A DNA stretch of 14,022 bases from Oligoflexia bacterium (GTDB lineage: Bacteria; Bdellovibrionota; UBA1018), in contig CAIOHW010000176.1 in the NCBI GenBank assembly GCA_903858195.1, positions 1 to 14,022 on the forward strand, written 5' to 3'. The notes under the pieces were generated by a model. It did not search any database. It was given only the letters and a program-made list of their open reading frames with translations, and was not told the DNA's origin. A program made the translations under genes and the position numbers. Positions 13,436-14,022 of this stretch are shown here, one piece after another. Position 1 is the stretch's first letter; each line of letters starts with the position of its first letter.

Positions 13436-14022
13436 CTAAAGACGCATTTCTGGAACCGAGGCCGGGATCTCCATCCTGGCCTCGGTCGCTTTTTGGATCT
13501 CCTCGATCGAGACACCCGGCGCGCGTTCGCGAAGCACGAGCCTATCGACAGCAACCTCGAGCACGGCAAGCTCGGTTACGATCTTCTTCACGCAATGAAT
13601 GCCGGTGAGTGGAAGCGTGCACTTCTTCAATACTTTCGATGATCCGTCCTTGGCCACATGCTGCATGGCCACGATCACGTTGCGGGCTCCTGCCACGAGG
13701 TCCATGGCGCCGCCCATGCCTTTGACCATCTTTCCGGGAACCATCCAATTGGCCAGGCTCCCGGTCTCGTCGACCTCCATGGCGCCAAGCACCGTGAGGT
13801 CGACCTTCCCGCCACGGATCATGGCAAACGAATCCGAGCTCGAAAAAAAAGCTGCCCCCGGAATGGCCGTCACCGTCTCCTTGCCGGCATTGATGAGATC
13901 CGCATCGACCTCGCTTGCAACCGGGTAGGGCCCCATCCCGAGCAGACCGTTTTCGCTCTGGAGAATCACGGTCATTCCACTGGGAATGTAGTTTGCCACC
14001 AGGGTCGGAATCCCGATCCCGA
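13436..14022 (-). CDS. scoB: 3-oxoacid CoA-transferase subunit B, partial
   Basis: This is the beta subunit of a family I CoA-transferase of the succinyl-CoA:3-ketoacid type, which activates acetoacetate with CoA. The 5' end lies beyond the right edge; about 194 residues are visible, beginning within GIGIPTLVANYIPSGM. The catalytic glutamate is in the SENGLLGMGPYP motif. Typical later stretches are GGKVDLTVLGAMEVDETG, LANWMVPGKMVKGMGGAMDL and KKCTLPLTGIHCVKKIVTEL. The GTG at 13999 is internal, since conserved sequence continues upstream of it. The alpha subunit, if adjacent, would be outside the window. It converges with the lipoprotein gene, 33 bp between stops, and its last codons hold that gene's terminator. 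Confidence 0.92.
   Translation of the reverse strand, partial: GIGIPTLVANYIPSGMTVILQSENGLLGMGPYPVASEVDADLINAGKETVTAIPGAAFFSSSDSFAMIRGGKVDLTVLGAMEVDETGSLANWMVPGKMVKGMGGAMDLVAGARNVIVAMQHVAKDGSSKVLKKCTLPLTGIHCVKKIVTELAVLEVAVDRLVLRERAPGVSIEEIQKATEARMEIPASVPEMRL
13456..13494 (+). terminator. Intrinsic terminator of the VWA-like lipoprotein gene inside the 3' end of scoB
   Basis: The arms 13456-13468 and 13473-13485 make a 13-bp stem with a single G-T pair and the loop CTCC. Five T residues follow at 13490-13494. The hairpin starts 54 bases after the lipoprotein stop. On the minus strand it encodes residues near the C-terminus of ScoB (around TEARMEIPASV), so one stretch of DNA serves as both terminator and code. 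Confidence 0.8.

Noticed and set aside
1..14022. Mobile element, CRISPR array or horizontally acquired island
   Set aside because: I saw no transposase, integrase, direct-repeat array or obvious change of base composition. The recognisable genes are core functions.

Overview
The window looks like a chromosomal stretch of a GC-rich Gram-negative bacterium. Two outer-membrane lipoprotein candidates (an LptE-like protein and a von Willebrand A-like lipoprotein) and an MlaF-type ATPase point to a double-membrane envelope. Repeated GYF_2-like domains, one of them joined to PilZ, and the DxTxS lipoprotein resemble what is seen in Bdellovibrionota and other former Deltaproteobacteria. That placement is a tentative inference, because no rRNA or marker alignment was possible. 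Nearly all of the window is housekeeping or envelope genes, tightly packed and often overlapping. I see no transposase, integrase, phage gene or CRISPR array.

Layout. Positions 1-1591 hold, on the minus strand, the start of ftsH (running off the left edge), tilS and a small membrane protein. A CAU-anticodon tRNA lies on the plus strand between the last two. Positions 1592-2733 carry, on the plus strand, a queuosine-precursor transporter (YhhQ family) and rpsT with its own promoter and terminator candidates. Positions 2735-4296 are a minus-strand pair, lptE then holA, whose stop and start share one base. A DciA-like (DUF721) gene runs divergently from lptE and overlaps the next minus-strand gene tail to tail by 106 bp.

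Positions 4634-8501 form a four-gene minus-strand operon in which each gene overlaps the next by 4-14 bp: a two-TM Cache/GAF-like putative sensor, alanine racemase, an MlaF-type ABC ATPase, and a tail-anchored GYF_2-like protein. nadB (8525-10147) runs divergently from that operon, 23 bp between starts, and its candidate -10 box overlaps the sensor's start codon. Convergent with nadB is a minus-strand pair: a GYF_2-GYF_2-PilZ protein and a monoacylglycerol-lipase-like hydrolase, overlapping by 20 bp. A 216-bp divergent spacer with a perfect 19-bp inverted repeat separates this pair from the VWA-like lipoprotein (12074-13402). The right edge cuts scoB, the beta subunit of a 3-oxoacid CoA-transferase.

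How it fits together. The envelope theme recurs: LptE for LPS export, alanine racemase for peptidoglycan, MlaF for phospholipid transport, a lipase-like hydrolase, and small anchored proteins. The recurring structural theme is compaction. Two strong terminator hairpins and one weak one, for plus-strand transcripts, lie inside the last codons of the gene converging on them. No wholly new system is evident. The most open points are the GYF_2 proteins coupled to an ATPase and to a hydrolase, the 19-bp operator-like repeat, and the dciA tail-to-tail overlap.
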